A stretch of 64,000 bases of DNA from positions 1 to 64,000 of the forward strand of contig CP068450.1 in the NCBI GenBank assembly GCA_023518375.1, read 5' to 3'. This document shows, piece by piece, positions 61,863-64,000 of this stretch. The DNA comes from Candidatus Hepatincola sp. Av (GTDB taxonomy: Bacteria > Pseudomonadota > Alphaproteobacteria > WRAU01 > Hepatincolaceae). The notes under the pieces are model-generated. The model did not search any database. It was not told the DNA's origin and saw nothing but the letters and a program-made list of their open reading frames with translations. How positions within the stretch are numbered: the first letter of the stretch is position 1; the number at the start of each line of letters is the position of its first letter. The position numbers and the translations under genes are program-made.

Positions 61863-62303
61863 TTATTTTTTTATAAAGTCAAAAGCCATAGTTTTAGAAT
61901 AGGCTATCATTTCATCTAATAGATCTTGATTACTATGTTGCACAGATGTTTGGTAAAGGTTAACTAATTTCACACAAGTATTTAAGGCTTGTTTTGTGGT
62001 AATATCTTGGGCAATTTTTGTAGAGTTAGTTTTAGCATAATAAGGGTACTTATTTAAAAAATCAAAGTAAAAGCATTGCTGTAAAGTATAGGCAATATCA
62101 TTCTTATTATTAGAATGACAATTTTGTAATAAAGAGTTAAAGAAATCTTTTGTGGTTATTGTACTATTAGTATTTTCAAACATTTTATAGTAACATATAT
62201 GAAAATTTGCTGTAGGTTTATAAAAATCTGTATAGAAATTGGCAAAAGCTACATTACCTAATGTATTAAAAATTATAAAATATAGTAGTATAATTTTTTT
62301 CAT
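61863..62303 (-). CDS. Small secreted cysteine-containing protein of unknown function
   Basis: A 146-residue protein with a signal peptide (MKKIILLYFIIFNTLGNVAF, cleavage after FA). The mature part is probably helical and carries four Cys (HICYY, QNCHS, QQCFY, NTCVK), spaced to form two disulfides, which suits the periplasm or exterior. I do not recognise a family. It is transcribed away from ygfZ. Confidence 0.65.
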   Translation of the reverse strand: MKKIILLYFIIFNTLGNVAFANFYTDFYKPTANFHICYYKMFENTNSTITTKDFFNSLLQNCHSNNKNDIAYTLQQCFYFDFLNKYPYYAKTNSTKIAQDITTKQALNTCVKLVNLYQTSVQHSNQDLLDEMIAYSKTMAFDFIKK

Positions 62304-62494
62304 TATAAATTAAAGTTTACTAAATTTAAAAATAGTGCAATTATATTATTCTATTTGTAAGTAATAAGCAAATATAAAGTAATCGCTTTATATTCTTATA
62401 CTAACTTATTATAAAAATATAGGTATTGCTATAATAATAAGGTGCTTTTATAATAAAATACATATATTAATACCTATAAATACTAAGGTGTCAA
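62304..62494. promoter_or_regulatory. Divergent intergenic region with a 9-base-pair hairpin
   Basis: AATATAAAG/CTTTATATT (62371-62379 with 62386-62394) sits midway between divergent genes and might be an operator. Promoters for both must lie here. Confidence 0.35.
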
Positions 62495-63418
62495 ATGTTA
62501 CCAAGAAAAATTATTGCTGTATATGGTAATGATAGTAAAAATTTCTTACAGGGCTTAATAACCCAAGATATTAATAAAACAGATATCTTAACAAAAGAAA
62601 CACAATATAATGCTATATACTCTGCTTTATTAACAACTAAAGGTAGGTACAACTTTGATTTCTTCTTAGTTAAAATTACCAATGAACTATATATAATAGA
62701 TGTTCATGAATCCTTAGCTGAAGAACTGCTACAACAACTAAATTTTTATAAATTATTAGCTAAAGTAACATGTAGTATCATACCCCATTTAAAAGTATTT
62801 GCTCTTACAAATAATAGCAATTATTTAAACAGTAGCTTGCAGGATTGTACTAATTATTTAACCAATTCACTTGCAATAACTAAAAACCAAAACATAAAAA
62901 CAACAACCTGCCAAATAGTATTTCAAGATGTTAGGTTAAAAAAGTTAGGTTACAGAGTAATTACTACAAATACATTACCAGAAAGTTTAACCATAGAAGA
63001 TTACACAGTATTACGTTATGAAAATGGGGTATTAGAATATCCAGAATTAATAAGAGGAAAGTCTATTCCTATTCAATGTGGTTTTGATGAACTCAATGCC
63101 CTTTGCTATAACAAAGGTTGCTATTTAGGGCAAGAGTTTACCCACTCTGCCAAACATAAAATGCTTATAAGAAAAAGAGTGGTGCCTTGTAAACTAGTAA
63201 ACATAAGTTCCCAGAATTTAAGTTCTACATTACAACCAGATAGTAAAATTACAACAATAATAGAAGGAAAGCCAGCCGAGGTTGGTTATGTTCTTAGCTC
63301 TTTTAGGAACTATGCTTTTGTTATGTTAAATACAGAATATATTAAAGCAAAACTTTATTGTAAGAACCTTGAAATAAAAATATTTATTCCTAGTTGGTTG
63401 CAGTCTAAAAAACTATAA
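62495..63418 (+). CDS. ygfZ: YgfZ/CAF17-family folate-binding protein
   Basis: A 307-residue protein of the tetrahydrofolate-dependent iron-sulfur maintenance family. The hallmark K-G-C-Y-x-G-Q-E is present in NKGCYLGQEFTHSAKHK (about residues 206-222), with FLQGLITQDI and ALLTTKGRYNFDFFL at the start. It would help Fe-S enzymes such as the aconitase here. Length is typical. Confidence 0.9.
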   Translation: MLPRKIIAVYGNDSKNFLQGLITQDINKTDILTKETQYNAIYSALLTTKGRYNFDFFLVKITNELYIIDVHESLAEELLQQLNFYKLLAKVTCSIIPHLKVFALTNNSNYLNSSLQDCTNYLTNSLAITKNQNIKTTTCQIVFQDVRLKKLGYRVITTNTLPESLTIEDYTVLRYENGVLEYPELIRGKSIPIQCGFDELNALCYNKGCYLGQEFTHSAKHKMLIRKRVVPCKLVNISSQNLSSTLQPDSKITTIIEGKPAEVGYVLSSFRNYAFVMLNTEYIKAKLYCKNLEIKIFIPSWLQSKKL

Positions 63419-63486
63419 TAAGAAATAGTAATGTACTTATCCTGTTTATTTATCTACCTATACTGCTCGCTCTCCTGATGAACTTT

Positions 63487-64000
63487 CTATTTTTTATTAA
63501 TGTATAGATTTTTAGCTTCATTAATACTAATTTCATCTATAAATTTGTTAATATTATTACCATAGCTAGCTAATAGGTTAAGCTTTTCTTCGGCTAAGGT
63601 TTTTCCACTTTTAATTAACTCTATTAAAGGATGTAAATAAACTTCTTCTTGTAAACCTCTGGCTTTTAAGCCCATTTCAGCAATATTTAGAATTTGCAAA
63701 GCAATATTTTGCACCGTACTACCTTTAAACTTAACCATTAAACCATGTTTAATCACTTCATTTTGTAAATTAACAACTTCTTGAAAGTTCCAACTTTTTA
63801 CTAAATTATAGGCATTCTCTAAACTATCATCATGGTATAATAGCCCTACAAATAAAGCTGGTAGACTTTCTAAATAAGGGGTATCAACACAATCAGGATA
63901 GCGAATTTCCATATAAGTTTTTAACCTAACATGAGGGAATAAGGTAGATAAATGGGTAATGAAGTCATCTTGATTAGGTGTAAAATTAGCAATTTTTTTA
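63487..64000 (-). CDS. gshA: Glutamate-cysteine ligase, partial (C-terminal part)
   Basis: The frame is open to the window edge, so only the last ~171 residues are seen. HLSTLFPHVRLKTYMEIRYPD followed by LPALFVGLLYHDDSLENAYNLVKSW matches the C-terminal portion of the alphaproteobacterial/plant-type enzyme that makes gamma-glutamylcysteine for glutathione. The start lies beyond 64000. An ATG at 63912 is internal, not the true start. Confidence 0.85.
   Translation of the reverse strand, partial: KKIANFTPNQDDFITHLSTLFPHVRLKTYMEIRYPDCVDTPYLESLPALFVGLLYHDDSLENAYNLVKSWNFQEVVNLQNEVIKHGLMVKFKGSTVQNIALQILNIAEMGLKARGLQEEVYLHPLIELIKSGKTLAEEKLNLLASYGNNINKFIDEISINEAKNLYINKK

Overview
The window is AT-rich (roughly 30% G+C by eye) and looks like the chromosome of a host-associated alphaproteobacterium with a reduced genome. 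Supporting signs are a 23S-5S rRNA pair not preceded by a 16S gene (a Rickettsiales-like arrangement), a Rickettsia-type isocitrate dehydrogenase with an extra C-terminal domain, an alphaproteobacterial-type SerC and glutamate-cysteine ligase, a proline-catabolic PutA/PutP pair, nucleoside salvage, and several secreted proteins of unknown function. A gut- or gland-associated symbiont of an arthropod (a Hepatincola-like organism) would fit, but that placement is inference. I see no IS elements, CRISPR arrays or integrated phage.

Layout. 1-4472: five tandem paralogous metzincin-type zinc metalloproteases without signal peptides; the array very probably continues to the left. 4607-7668 (minus): an aldehyde dehydrogenase and a catabolic-type acetolactate synthase, translationally coupled. 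7989-14039: gltA-icd-acn-mdh, a TCA block whose citrate synthase and aconitase are of the mitochondrial/Bacteroidota type. 14358-18833: putA-putP. 19029-20084: an ACR3-type transporter. 20133-25175 (minus): a MalY/PatB enzyme and a nupC-deoC-deoA-cdd nucleoside operon whose long leader carries a terminator. 25849-26096: tRNA-Ile and tRNA-Ala, normally found between 16S and 23S, here on their own. 26463-29722: secreted or surface proteins, including two tandem paralogs with a tail-collar-like end and a small beta-barrel. 30047-31861: typA. 32320-35034 (minus): three tandem EamA transporters. 35100-39480: the 23S-5S locus, with a nearly C-free stretch upstream and a nearly G-free stretch downstream. 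39514-43233: two GT2 glycosyltransferases around serC and tRNA-Leu. 43354-49759: secA, cvpA-like, a YfgM-like gene, bamB and der. 49873-54575 (minus): psd, pssA, an unusual membrane-anchored disordered protein, and radA. 54718-57714: glyQ-glyS. 58345-60126: an N-acetylglucosamine-type PTS permease with two IIB domains. 60500-62303: tRNA-Met and two secreted unknowns. 62495-64000: ygfZ-like and a partial glutamate-cysteine ligase.

Taken together the genes describe a heterotroph living on host-derived small molecules: proline (PutP/PutA to glutamate), deoxynucleosides (NupC, DeoA, Cdd, DeoC) and probably an amino sugar (PTS). Carbon enters a complete-looking early TCA block or leaves via acetolactate. 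The most unusual items are the metalloprotease array, the foreign-looking gltA/acn pair, the mirror-image base composition around the 23S-5S genes, and the Arg/Tyr/Asn-rich disordered membrane protein upstream of radA.
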